A stretch of DNA of 9,898 bases from JBFJVZ01 sp041623895 (GCA_041623895.1 JBFJVZ010000307.1:1-9898), one strand, 5' to 3'; shown: positions 1-8,131, counted from the stretch's first letter. Notes: generated by a model not told the origin, from the letters alone. Numbers and translations are program-made.

Positions 1-2724
1 CTGAGCGAGCCGGTGAACCTGCGCGGGCACGACTTCCGGTTTCGCCCGGAGGAGGGATGGTTTGAGGTGGTGGAGGGGCAGACGCAGTTCGGGCGCAGCC
101 GGGATGACTGGGGCAACTGGTTTGGGAACAACAACCCGACCTGGCTGTGGCATTACGTGGTGCCGGAGCGCTATGTCCGGCGCAATCCCCACCTGCCGGT
201 GGGGGCGACCCGGAAGATCCTGATGCAGGGCCCCCAGGCCAACCGGGCCTGGGCCATCAGCCCCCGCCAACAGCGCTTCAACTGGCCGGACCTGGTCGAC
301 ACGGTGACCGCGGCGTGCAGTCCCGCGCCCTATCGGGACACCTTGTTCGGGCCGGACTACGCGACGAGCGTGTTCATCAGCGAGCCGGCCCAAAATCTGG
401 TGCATCGGAGGGTGCTGGAGCCGGACGGCGTCACGTTCAACAGCCACCGGGCTGCGGATGAGCTGGACCGGGAGTTTCTGGCCTCGCGGGACAACTGGTT
501 CCGGCCCACCATGCTCAAGACCGGGCCGGACGGCGCCTTGTATGTGGCGGACATGTACCGGCTGGTCATTGAGCACACCGAGTATGCCTTGCCCGGCACG
601 GACCGGCAGATTGATGTGCGGGCGGGGGAGGATCGGGGGAGGATTTACCGCGTTTATCCATCAGCTAAGAAACCACGCCCGATTCCGGAATTCGACCAGC
701 TCGATTCGTCGGGGCTGGTTGGCTTGCTTGCATCACCCAACGGACGAGTGCGCGATCTCGCTCAGCATTTGTTGCTCCAGCGCAACGAGGCGTCGGCTCG
801 GGGGCAACTGGAAGAGACAGTTCGATCATCGCCAAATCCATTGGCAAGGTTGCACGCGTTGTCTGCCCTTGGAGAACAGAATATCCGTATCGACACGTTG
901 AAAGCGGCACTCAGTGATGCTGATCCAACGGTACGAAGGCATGCGGTTCGCATTGCCGAGACGCGAATGGATAACGAAGATCAGGACTCCGGTCAGATCC
1001 TGGCAGCACTTCGGCAGTGCGATGCCAGTGACGCGCATGTTCGCTTACAACTCGCTTATTCACTGGGGGAATCAAGATCTCCGCTGGCGGCACAACTGCT
1101 TGCCGATTTAGCAAAGGCAGAGCCCGAGAGCGAATACCTCCGGGCAGCCATATTCAGTTCCCTGAATACAGAAAACGTTCGCGCGTTCTGGGCGGCAAGA
1201 GACGAGACTCTTGCCCGGGGCTACCAGTCGTCGCTGCTGGAGATGGCTGTGCGGATGAATCAGAAAGACTTTGTCAATCAGTTGCTTCACGACCTGATTG
1301 CCGCCTGCGAACGAGACCCCGATGCCCGCGAACTGAAGGAACTTGGATCGGCCTTGAAGTCGATTCGCGGTCGCAACATGGCGATTGACAACGCTCAGTT
1401 GTCAGCACTTTCGTCCCTGGGCGGGAAACTGTCGTTGCTGGTGTCGAATGCGGGCGCGTCCATGGAACGCCGTGTCGCCGCGGTAGCGGTGCTTCCACTT
1501 GCGGACAAAGATTTTCGGGCCGATGTACTTTCACTGCTCGATGTCACTCAGCCTGTGCAGATTCAGGTCGCGGCCGCCGATGCGATCATTGCTGATGAAA
1601 CCAGTGCGGTGCTGCAGCGATTTCCAATTCTCAGTCCCACCGTCCGATCAGCGATTCTCGATCGTCTGCTCTCACGCGAATCGACAGCGCTGCGTCTCGT
1701 GGAATCGTTGCGTGAAAAAGTGATTGAAGTCAACGCGATCGGCTCGGCGCATCGGCAGAAATTGACTTCTCACGCGAGTAAAAAAGTCAAAGCCGCCGCG
1801 ATCGAGCTGTTCGGTAAGGCGGCGACCCCGGCCGACAAGATGGCCGTGCTTGACAAATATCGAACGGCTTCACCGACAGCTGGCGATGCTGTCTTGGGGC
1901 AAACCGTGTTTGTGAAGAATTGTGCGGCCTGTCATCGCGTCAAGGGAATCGGCCACGTTGTTGGACCTGATCTTGCCGCGATCAAGAATCGCTCGCCCAA
2001 GGCGATGCTGACGGCGATTTTGGATCCGAATGCGGCGGTGGAGGATAAGTACCGAAGCTACAGCGTCTTGACATTCGATGGCGTCGCCGAGGCGGGAATC
2101 ATCGCCAGCGAATCAAGCACCGCGATCGAATTGCTGCTGCAAGACGGCAAGCAGAAAACGATCTTGCGAGACGATATCGAATTGCTGCAAGGCACGGGCA
2201 AATCGCTGATGCCGGAAGAAGTCGAAAAGAACATATCGCTTGAGGACATGAACCATCTGCTGGCTTTCTTGAATGATGTCGGACCGCCACCCAAGCAGTT
2301 TGACGGCAATACGCCGGCGACCGTGCGAGCGACCAGCATCGGAACGGTCCAGCTGTCGGCAACAAACTGCAGGATTTATGGCGATCAAATTCGCTTTGAG
2401 CCGCAATACAAGAACATCGGATTTTGGGGACATGCCGATGACCAGGTTGAATGGACGCTGAACGTCGATCGGCCAGGCCGCTACGAAGTCTGGCTGGACT
2501 ATGCCTGTCCCGATCACACCGCTGGCAATCAGTTCAACTTTACTTGCGGTCATCAGACACTAACCGGCAAGATCGAGGGAACGGGCACGTGGGCTGACTA
2601 CCGTCAAGTGAAGCTGGGTACGATTGAGCTTGAGGGCGAAACGATCGTGGCATCGTTTCGCTCTGCAGGCGAGTTAAGAAAGTGGCTGCTGGATCTCCGC
2701 GGGATCACGCTGAAACCTCAGTAA
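1..2724 (+). CDS. PVC-type haem-binding dehydrogenase with HEAT repeats and C-terminal CBM-like domain (5' partial)
   Basis: The frame is open from base 1 and ends with TAA at 2722-2724, so the true start lies upstream; the GTG at 13 is not a convincing start. Numbering from the first codon (907 residues visible): residues 1-220 resemble the C-terminal half of a sugar-dehydrogenase-like beta-propeller (DDWGNWFGNN, DNWFRPTMLKTGPDGALY, ending GRIYRVYP). About 230-620 is helical and HEAT-like (repeated LARLHALSAL, DPTVRRHAVRIA patterns). A PVC-type cytochrome c domain follows, with haem motif CAACH at 641-645 and SLMP with Met737 as candidate axial ligand. Residues 785-905 look like a beta-sandwich carbohydrate-binding-type domain (GRYEVWLDYAC). 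The family is probably exported and donates electrons to a haem; its substrate is unknown. The first 650 bases have about 70% G+C and a different codon use from the rest, so the propeller part may be chimeric. It converges on the dioxygenase gene. Confidence 0.9.
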   Translation: MSEPVNLRGHDFRFRPEEGWFEVVEGQTQFGRSRDDWGNWFGNNNPTWLWHYVVPERYVRRNPHLPVGATRKILMQGPQANRAWAISPRQQRFNWPDLVDTVTAACSPAPYRDTLFGPDYATSVFISEPAQNLVHRRVLEPDGVTFNSHRAADELDREFLASRDNWFRPTMLKTGPDGALYVADMYRLVIEHTEYALPGTDRQIDVRAGEDRGRIYRVYPSAKKPRPIPEFDQLDSSGLVGLLASPNGRVRDLAQHLLLQRNEASARGQLEETVRSSPNPLARLHALSALGEQNIRIDTLKAALSDADPTVRRHAVRIAETRMDNEDQDSGQILAALRQCDASDAHVRLQLAYSLGESRSPLAAQLLADLAKAEPESEYLRAAIFSSLNTENVRAFWAARDETLARGYQSSLLEMAVRMNQKDFVNQLLHDLIAACERDPDARELKELGSALKSIRGRNMAIDNAQLSALSSLGGKLSLLVSNAGASMERRVAAVAVLPLADKDFRADVLSLLDVTQPVQIQVAAADAIIADETSAVLQRFPILSPTVRSAILDRLLSRESTALRLVESLREKVIEVNAIGSAHRQKLTSHASKKVKAAAIELFGKAATPADKMAVLDKYRTASPTAGDAVLGQTVFVKNCAACHRVKGIGHVVGPDLAAIKNRSPKAMLTAILDPNAAVEDKYRSYSVLTFDGVAEAGIIASESSTAIELLLQDGKQKTILRDDIELLQGTGKSLMPEEVEKNISLEDMNHLLAFLNDVGPPPKQFDGNTPATVRATSIGTVQLSATNCRIYGDQIRFEPQYKNIGFWGHADDQVEWTLNVDRPGRYEVWLDYACPDHTAGNQFNFTCGHQTLTGKIEGTGTWADYRQVKLGTIELEGETIVASFRSAGELRKWLLDLRGITLKPQ

Positions 2725-2755
2725 CGGTTGTAGGCTGCAAGCGGGGATGGCAGAT

Positions 2756-2863
2756 GTAGTCCTGCGATTCCGTTCGCAACGCATTTACGGCTTTGCCGCA
2801 ATACAGGTCGATACTGCGTGGACTCACATCGCTGGCGGTCTGCGAACGGAGTCGCAGGACTAC
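2756..2863. repeat. Long inverted repeat, MITE-like or repetitive intergenic element
   Basis: Arms at 2756-2778 and 2841-2863 are 23 bases each and are reverse complements with one mismatch (GCGATT against the complement of AGTCGC). They enclose 62 bases with a weaker inner inverted repeat. Because of the symmetry both strands read almost the same peptides (VVLR-RSQ and LRTESQDY), which explains the spurious small frames here. It sits in the 158-base gap between two convergent genes, 32 bases after one stop and 20 after the other, so the transcript could act as a bidirectional terminator. There is no U-tract and no obvious target-site duplication. Whether it is dispersed in the genome cannot be seen here. 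Confidence 0.75.
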
Positions 2864-2882
2864 GGGCGTCAACGATGTCCAG

Positions 2883-3716
2883 CTACTTCTCTGCCAGGCT
2901 TGTCGCGCTGCGGTCATCGGTATCCAAATTCGCGAACTCGACGTTTGATCGTTTGGCGTCATCGCGGCCGACCGTCAACACCATGCTGTCGTCAACTTTG
3001 TCTAGCTTTGTATAAGCCGGGTGATGCGATTGCTTGTAAGGGTTGTTGTGCCGCGTGTTGTAACAACAGATCAGCGCCCAACGCGGATGATCCGAGCGAT
3101 TCGCTGCGCTGCAGTGCAACAGGTTGGAGTGAAAGAACAAGGCGTCGCCGGGATCCATTTTGCAGTGGACCAATTCCAATACTTTCTTGGCTTCGTTGAC
3201 GCGTTCCATCTCAGCACCGGCCTGGTCGCCGGTCAGCACATGATTGACCCGCCCCATCCGATGCGATCCCTTCAAGACTTGCAGGCAACCGTTTTCTTCG
3301 GTTGCCTTGTCGACAGCGATCATCACGCTGCACAGATCGGGAAAAAGTAATCCGTTTTGATACCAATACCCATAGTCTTGATGCCAAGCCCAAGCCCCGC
3401 CGACTTTGGCATCTTTCAGGATCATTTTGGAGTGATAGTGGTAGACTTCGTCCCCAAGCAATTGCTCCACAGCATCGACAATCCGATGGCAGCGAGCGAA
3501 CATCCCATAGATGCCATCCCCCGGATGATTCCACAGTGACAAACGGACGTCGGCTCCGGTGCCGTCATCCCGCGTGGACGAGGCTTTGTCCATGGCGTGA
3601 TCGTTGGTGGCCGTTTCTTTCAGCACCCCAATTTCTTCCGCGGAAAAGAGCTGGCGTGCAAAAAAGAATCCATCGCGGTCGAAGTCGGCGATTTGTGCCT
3701 CGGTCAATGTGGGCAT
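2883..3716 (-). CDS. PhyH-family Fe(II)/2-oxoglutarate-dependent dioxygenase
   Basis: A 277-residue cytoplasmic-type protein without a signal peptide. It starts at ATG 3716-3714 (MPTLTEAQIADFDRDGFF, the usual opening of this family) and stops with TAG at 2885-2883. The metal-binding facial triad is visible: His112 and Asp114 in WHQDYG, and distal His201 in LLHCSAANRS. Arg212 (HPRWAL) is placed to bind 2-oxoglutarate. The spacings, 87 residues from Asp to the distal His and 11 from that His to Arg, agree with what I recall for human phytanoyl-CoA hydroxylase. The family hydroxylates varied small molecules using O2 and 2-oxoglutarate; the substrate here is not predictable. Length is normal for bacterial members. 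It is monocistronic, divergent from the PSD1 operon and convergent with the dehydrogenase. No Shine-Dalgarno sequence is visible. Long frames on the opposite strand are its shadows. Confidence 0.92.
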   Translation of the reverse strand: MPTLTEAQIADFDRDGFFFARQLFSAEEIGVLKETATNDHAMDKASSTRDDGTGADVRLSLWNHPGDGIYGMFARCHRIVDAVEQLLGDEVYHYHSKMILKDAKVGGAWAWHQDYGYWYQNGLLFPDLCSVMIAVDKATEENGCLQVLKGSHRMGRVNHVLTGDQAGAEMERVNEAKKVLELVHCKMDPGDALFFHSNLLHCSAANRSDHPRWALICCYNTRHNNPYKQSHHPAYTKLDKVDDSMVLTVGRDDAKRSNVEFANLDTDDRSATSLAEK

Positions 3717-3749
3717 ATCGGGTGTCTCGCAAGAAGTGGAGTTGGCACT

Positions 3750-3776
3750 TTATTAGACTGTCACCGTGGTTTGCAA
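3750..3776 (-). promoter_or_regulatory. Possible sigma70-like promoter for the dioxygenase gene
   Basis: Read on the minus strand, TTGCAA (3776-3771) is followed after 15 bases by TAATAA (3755-3750), about 33 bases before the ATG. The elements resemble -35 and -10 boxes, but the spacer is short and the match is imperfect. It lies in the 185-base divergent gap. On the plus strand the same gap carries TATACT at 3859-3864, a -10-like box about 37 bases before the PSD1 start but without a recognisable -35. These are suggestions only. Confidence 0.25.
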
Positions 3777-3901
3777 AGTAGCCACCCTCCGAGACTTCAT
3801 CACAAGTTTCCGTTGTTGTCGTCCGCGGCCGGAGTCGCGGGGTTGCGATCGCTGCGGCTATACTTAGGCATCGCCATCTTCCGCCTTGCACGTCTCCTGC
3901 C

Positions 3902-6751
3902 ATGTCTCGATTTAGCTGCCATTTTTCTTGCTGCCTGATTCTGTTGGCTTCGACTTCCGCGTGGGCCGAGGACGAAGTCGATTTTGCCCGGCAGATTTTG
4001 CCGATTCTTTCCAACAAGTGTTTTGTCTGCCACGGTCCCGACACCAACCAGGAGCACACGGATTTGCGTCTGGATTCGTTTCAGGCGGCCACGGTCGACC
4101 GTGGCGGCTATCGGGCGATCAATCCAAGCAAGCCACAAGAAAGCGAGATCCTCAGCCGGATTCAGTCGATTGACGATCCGATGCCACCGGCCGACGCAGA
4201 AAAACAACTCACCGCCGCCGAGCGAGACTTGATCAGCCGTTGGGTTCTGCAAGGCGGCCAGTACGCCGAGCACTGGGCCTTTGTGCCGCCGGCCAAGTCG
4301 ACCGATCATGCATCGATCGACGCGTTCATCGCCGCCGAACTGAAACAGAACGGAATCGCATTCGCTGAACCAGCTGATCCCGCCACGTTGGCGCGTCGGG
4401 TTGCCTTGGTCCTGACGGGATTGCCTCCCGAGCCAGGACAGCTTCGACAGTTCATGGCTGATTCGAGTGACGTTGCGTATGAACGTCTCGTCGACCAGTT
4501 GCTTGCCAGTCCTCGATTCGGCGAGCATCAAGCCCGTTACTGGCTGGACGCGGTCCGCTACGGTGACACACACGGATTGCACTTGGATAACCGCCGGGGG
4601 ATCTATCCGTACCGCGATTGGGTCGTTAACGCTTTCAATGACAACTTGCCACTTGACGACTTCATCACCTGGCAGATTGCCGGTGACCTGCTACCGAATC
4701 CAAGCTTGGAGCAGCAAGTTGCCACGGGCTTTGTGCGTCTGAACCCGAGCACCGGCGAGGGTGGCGCGATTGCCGAGGAGTTTCAAGCAAAAAACAATTT
4801 TGATCGTGTGGAGACTTTGGGCACCGTCCTGCTGGGCATGACGTTGACGTGTGCGCGTTGTCACACCCACAAATACGACCCGATTCCGCAGACCGAGTAT
4901 TACCGGTTGTTGGCGTTTCTTAACAGCACCTCCGAGCCGGCTCTGGACGGCAATTCGTACACCTACGGACCCACGGTCAGCGTGCCCGAGAATCAGGCCG
5001 CTTGGAAGACGTGGCGGACTTTGGAACAAGCTCGCGATGAAGTTCTCAAGGCCGCCGATCCGATTCTGCGATCTGCCGATCGGATGGCGTCCGTCGTCCA
5101 GTACGCCGAGTCGACGACACCCTGGAAGACGGAAAACTGGAAGATCTGCAAACCGTTATCGGCCGAAAGCGAGATGCCCGCAGACGAGAAGCAGTGGTCC
5201 AAAGCAAACGGATTACCCGGCGCGATCTCCGGCCGCAACGCGCGCGGCAAATTGCCCGGTGTCGGCCAGGCCGTGTGGGTGACCGGAGTCATTCAAGTTC
5301 CCAGGGAACAGAGCATCTGGCTGACGATTTCGGGTGGCGTCGGCAGTGCCGTGCTGGTGGATGATGCGACCAAGCCAGTGATCACGAAACAGTCCAGTGA
5401 CCGCACTGAGATTGAGACAATCAAGCTTGCAGCGGGCAAGCACGCTTTGCAAGTCAAGATTCTTGGCCACAGCGGAAGCTCGGAAATCGAAGTCCGAGTC
5501 GAAAACGCTTGGGAGTCGTTGGCCAAAACAAAAGACTGGCGGGCTGTTTCCGCACAGGATCAGTTGCGAATGTTGGCCGATTCCAACGGCCCGATCTCGC
5601 AAGCCAACTTTCGCGATCAAGCCAATCAGGTCGCCAAAATCATTCGACAGGCGCAGGCTAATTTCACCACCAGCCTGGTCGCTCAAGAACTGCCAAAACC
5701 ACGGGAGACGCGTTTGCTGAAACGCGGCGAGTACGATAAGCCTGTGGGCGAGCCGCTTGAGCCGGGCATCCTGACGGTGATGGGTGCATTTCCTGACGGC
5801 GCGCCGCGTAATCGGCTGGGCTTGGCTCAGTGGCTTACCTCCCCCGATCATCCTTTGGTCACGCGGGTCTTGATCAATCGCGTTTGGCAACGAGTTTTCG
5901 GCGACGCGCTGGTCCGCAGCCCCGAGGACTTTGGTTTGCAAGGCCAACAGCCGACTCATCCCGAATTACTTGATTGGTTGGCCGTGGAACTGCGAGAAAG
6001 TGGTTGGGATATCAAGCACATGTTGCGTTTGATGGTGACCAGCCAAACATTTCGCCAAAGTTCTGCGCGGCGCAGCGATATCAGCGATCCCGAGAATCGT
6101 TTGGTGGCCCGTGGCCCGAGTCACCGATTGGATGCGGAAGTGCTCCGCGATCTGGGGCTCTGGTCGAGCGGGTTGCTTGATCCAATCATGGGCGGGGAAG
6201 GCGTCAAGCCGTATCAGCCGGGCGGCATGTGGATGGCACTCGCGCACCCGGCTAGTAACACAAAGTTGTATGTCCAGGATAGCGGCCGCAAGCTGTATCG
6301 GCGCAGCTTGTACGTTTACTGGAAACGCACCAGCCCGCATCCGATGATGACGCTGTTTGATGCACCGGATCGCGAATCTAGTTGTGTACGCAGGTCACGA
6401 ACCAGCACGGCACTGCAATCGTTGGGCCTGTTAAACGAGACCCAGCGAATCGAAATGGGGCGAATGTTGGCGGAGCGATTGTTGCGTGAGCGTGACAACG
6501 ACGCCGATCGGCTGACAATGCTGTTTGAACTGCTTACCTGCCGCGGACCGAGCGAAATCGAGCGTCAGAGTTGTGAGAAATTGTTGGGTGCGATGCTGAA
6601 GCGTTACGGCGGCGGCGAGTCGGATGCGGTCAGCTTGCTTTCCATTGGCGAAGTGGAGCGAGACACATCCTTGAACGTGACCGACCATGCGGCATGGACT
6701 CAGCTGTGTGTCACCGTGCTGGCCAGCGATATCGTCATCTTGCTTTATTGA
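3902..6751 (+). CDS. PSD1-type secreted cytochrome protein (PSCyt1 / DUF1549 / DUF1553)
   Basis: 949 residues, ATG 3902 to TGA 6749-6751, a full-length member. Residues 1-22 form a signal peptide with likely cleavage after AWA, so the mature protein is extracytoplasmic. PSCyt1 (about 28-90) has haem motif CFVCH at 40-44. DUF1549 (about 130-340) contains ARYWLDAVRYGDTHG at 211-225 and a second haem motif, CARCH, at 317-321. A beta-rich insert at about 410-535 (VWVTGVIQVP, GKHALQVKILGHSG) looks like a carbohydrate-binding or PA14-like sandwich. DUF1553 (about 637-920) opens with NRLGLAQWLTSPDHPL and holds NRVWQRVFG at 659-667. The C-terminus ASDIVILLY is typical of this subgroup. The family is abundant in planctomycetes; its biochemical reaction is unknown, and redox-linked processing of complex polymers is inference. 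It is the first gene of a probable three-gene operon. No Shine-Dalgarno sequence is seen before the ATG. Confidence 0.95.
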   Translation: MSRFSCHFSCCLILLASTSAWAEDEVDFARQILPILSNKCFVCHGPDTNQEHTDLRLDSFQAATVDRGGYRAINPSKPQESEILSRIQSIDDPMPPADAEKQLTAAERDLISRWVLQGGQYAEHWAFVPPAKSTDHASIDAFIAAELKQNGIAFAEPADPATLARRVALVLTGLPPEPGQLRQFMADSSDVAYERLVDQLLASPRFGEHQARYWLDAVRYGDTHGLHLDNRRGIYPYRDWVVNAFNDNLPLDDFITWQIAGDLLPNPSLEQQVATGFVRLNPSTGEGGAIAEEFQAKNNFDRVETLGTVLLGMTLTCARCHTHKYDPIPQTEYYRLLAFLNSTSEPALDGNSYTYGPTVSVPENQAAWKTWRTLEQARDEVLKAADPILRSADRMASVVQYAESTTPWKTENWKICKPLSAESEMPADEKQWSKANGLPGAISGRNARGKLPGVGQAVWVTGVIQVPREQSIWLTISGGVGSAVLVDDATKPVITKQSSDRTEIETIKLAAGKHALQVKILGHSGSSEIEVRVENAWESLAKTKDWRAVSAQDQLRMLADSNGPISQANFRDQANQVAKIIRQAQANFTTSLVAQELPKPRETRLLKRGEYDKPVGEPLEPGILTVMGAFPDGAPRNRLGLAQWLTSPDHPLVTRVLINRVWQRVFGDALVRSPEDFGLQGQQPTHPELLDWLAVELRESGWDIKHMLRLMVTSQTFRQSSARRSDISDPENRLVARGPSHRLDAEVLRDLGLWSSGLLDPIMGGEGVKPYQPGGMWMALAHPASNTKLYVQDSGRKLYRRSLYVYWKRTSPHPMMTLFDAPDRESSCVRRSRTSTALQSLGLLNETQRIEMGRMLAERLLRERDNDADRLTMLFELLTCRGPSEIERQSCEKLLGAMLKRYGGGESDAVSLLSIGEVERDTSLNVTDHAAWTQLCVTVLASDIVILLY

Positions 6752-6762
6752 ATGGATTCAAC

Positions 6763-8025
6763 ATGCCGCTAGGGATTATGGCCGACGCACTGATCACCAA
6801 TGATGCGGTGATTTTCGGCATCTTGATGATGATCTTGGGGTTCGTTTTTTGGACCAGCAGTTTACAGCATCGATTCTGGGTTCGCTTTTACAAGCTCTTT
6901 CCGATGCTGTTGTTGTGCTATTTCCTGCCTTCATTGCTGACGCTGTTCGGGATTGTTGATCCGGAAGCGTCCAAGTTGTATTTCGTTGCCAGCCGCTATC
7001 TGCTGCCCGCAAGTCTGGTGCTGCTGACATTGTGTATTGATTTGCGCGAGATCATGAGATTAGGCCCCAAGGCGATCGTCATGTTTGTAACGGCAACGGT
7101 TGGCGTGATCGTTGGTGGGCCACTGGCGATCTTGATCGTAGGTAGCTTCAATCCCGAACTGGTCGGCGGCGAGGATGCCGAAGCCGTCTGGCGTGGACTG
7201 TCGACGGTTGCTGGATCTTGGATTGGCGGCGGAGCGAACCAGTTGGCCATGAAAGAGATTTTTCAACCCAGCGAAGAACTGTTTAGTGTGATGGTTGCGG
7301 TGGATGTGATCGTTGCTGAGGTTTGGATGGCGTTCTTGTTGCTGGGCGTCGGCAACGCAAAGTGGATTGATGACAAGTTAGGTGCGGACGCGTCCAGTGT
7401 GTATCGTTTGCAAGAAAAGATGGAGCACTTTTCCAAGCAGACGGCTCGTGTGCCGACGACGAAGGATTTATTTGTCGTGCTGGCGATCGCTTTCGGAGCG
7501 ACCGCGTTCAGTCATCTGGCTGGCGACGGCATTGCCCCGTGGATCGAGGAGAATGCGCCGCAGCTAAACAAATTCAGTCTCAATAGCCAGTTTTTCTGGT
7601 TGATTGTGTTGTCGACCACAATTGGCGTTTTGCTTTCGTTGACCAAGGCTCGCCGGATGGAAGGTGCCGGGGCCTCGAAGATTGGGACGCTATTCATCTT
7701 CATTCTGGTCGCCACGATTGGGCTGAAGATGGATATTCGAGCCGTGGTTCAGCATCCGGGTTTGTTCTTGGTGGGCGGTATTTGGATGTTGTTTCATGTG
7801 GTGCTGTTGGTTGTCGTGGCGCGAGTGATTCGAGCGCCCTATTTCTTTCTGGCCGTGGGTAGTAAAGCGAACATTGGCGGCGCGGCAAGCGCACCAGTCG
7901 TCGCGGCAGCATTTCATCCGTCGCTGGCCCCGGTCGGTGTTTTGCTGGCGGTGCTCGGTTACGCACTGGGAACCTACGGCGCGTACATTTGTGCCCTGGT
8001 GATGCAAGCGATCGCACCGTCGTAG
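6763..8025 (+). CDS. DUF819 family multi-pass membrane protein (predicted transporter)
   Basis: I place the start at ATG 6763 (MPLGIMADALITNDAVIFG), 11 bases after the PSD1 stop, giving 420 residues. ATG 6778 is an alternative. The frame runs open back to 6694, but that part overlaps conserved PSD1 C-terminal sequence and is not membrane-like. About nine to eleven hydrophobic segments are visible (for example 15-33, 46-63, 78-92, 103-127, 178-196, 236-250, 277-293, 309-320, 334-353, 388-414). Conserved glycine-rich stretches are GSWIGGGANQ (151-160) and GSKANIGGAASAP (366-378), plus ATIGLKMDI at 317-325. DUF819 proteins are uncharacterised. The two Gly-rich stretches in opposite halves suggest a two-fold pseudo-repeat as in secondary transporters; this is inference. 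Tight spacing implies co-transcription, possibly translational coupling, with PSD1. The usual PSD1-DUF1501 pair is interrupted by this gene. Confidence 0.88.
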   Translation: MPLGIMADALITNDAVIFGILMMILGFVFWTSSLQHRFWVRFYKLFPMLLLCYFLPSLLTLFGIVDPEASKLYFVASRYLLPASLVLLTLCIDLREIMRLGPKAIVMFVTATVGVIVGGPLAILIVGSFNPELVGGEDAEAVWRGLSTVAGSWIGGGANQLAMKEIFQPSEELFSVMVAVDVIVAEVWMAFLLLGVGNAKWIDDKLGADASSVYRLQEKMEHFSKQTARVPTTKDLFVVLAIAFGATAFSHLAGDGIAPWIEENAPQLNKFSLNSQFFWLIVLSTTIGVLLSLTKARRMEGAGASKIGTLFIFILVATIGLKMDIRAVVQHPGLFLVGGIWMLFHVVLLVVVARVIRAPYFFLAVGSKANIGGAASAPVVAAAFHPSLAPVGVLLAVLGYALGTYGAYICALVMQAIAPS

Positions 8026-8051
8026 TCGGCGAAAGAAGCTACAATGAGTCG

Positions 8052-8095
8052 GTCAGGAAAAGGGGTCAGGGTCAGGAAAAGGGCCTTTTCCTGAC
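8052..8095. repeat. GTCAGGAAAAGG direct repeat and near-perfect palindrome (REP-like)
   Basis: GTCAGGAAAAGG occurs at 8052-8063 and 8071-8082, 19 bases apart. The second copy is followed, after one base, by its exact reverse complement at 8084-8095, so 8071-8095 is a palindrome with 12-base arms. As RNA it would form an 11-bp stem with a 3-base loop, and the first copy could compete for the same downstream arm with a longer loop. It lies in the 106-base gap between the DUF819 stop and the DUF1501 start. No U-tract follows, so it is not a standard intrinsic terminator. It resembles the GGTCAGG-type intergenic palindromes mobilised by RAYT-type transposases (recalled, not checked). Confidence 0.7.
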
Positions 8096-8131
8096 AATGA
8101 AAGCCTGAATCCCACTACGTTGACGAAACCG

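Noticed and set aside
2747..3199. 150-codon plus-strand frame across the inverted repeat and the dioxygenase 3' end
   Set aside because: Its beginning is produced by the inverted repeat and the rest is antisense to conserved PhyH sequence; composition is Arg/Ser/Cys rich and not protein-like.
3800..4582. 260-codon minus-strand open frame opposite the start of the PSD1 gene
   Set aside because: It lies antisense to a clearly conserved signal peptide, haem motif and DUF1549 region, shows no domain, and is rich in Arg and Gln as expected of a shadow frame in G+C-rich DNA.
6694..6762. N-terminal extension of the DUF819 frame overlapping PSD1
   Set aside because: These 23 codons are the out-of-frame reading of the conserved PSD1 C-terminus and have no membrane character; ATG 6763 leads straight into typical DUF819 sequence.
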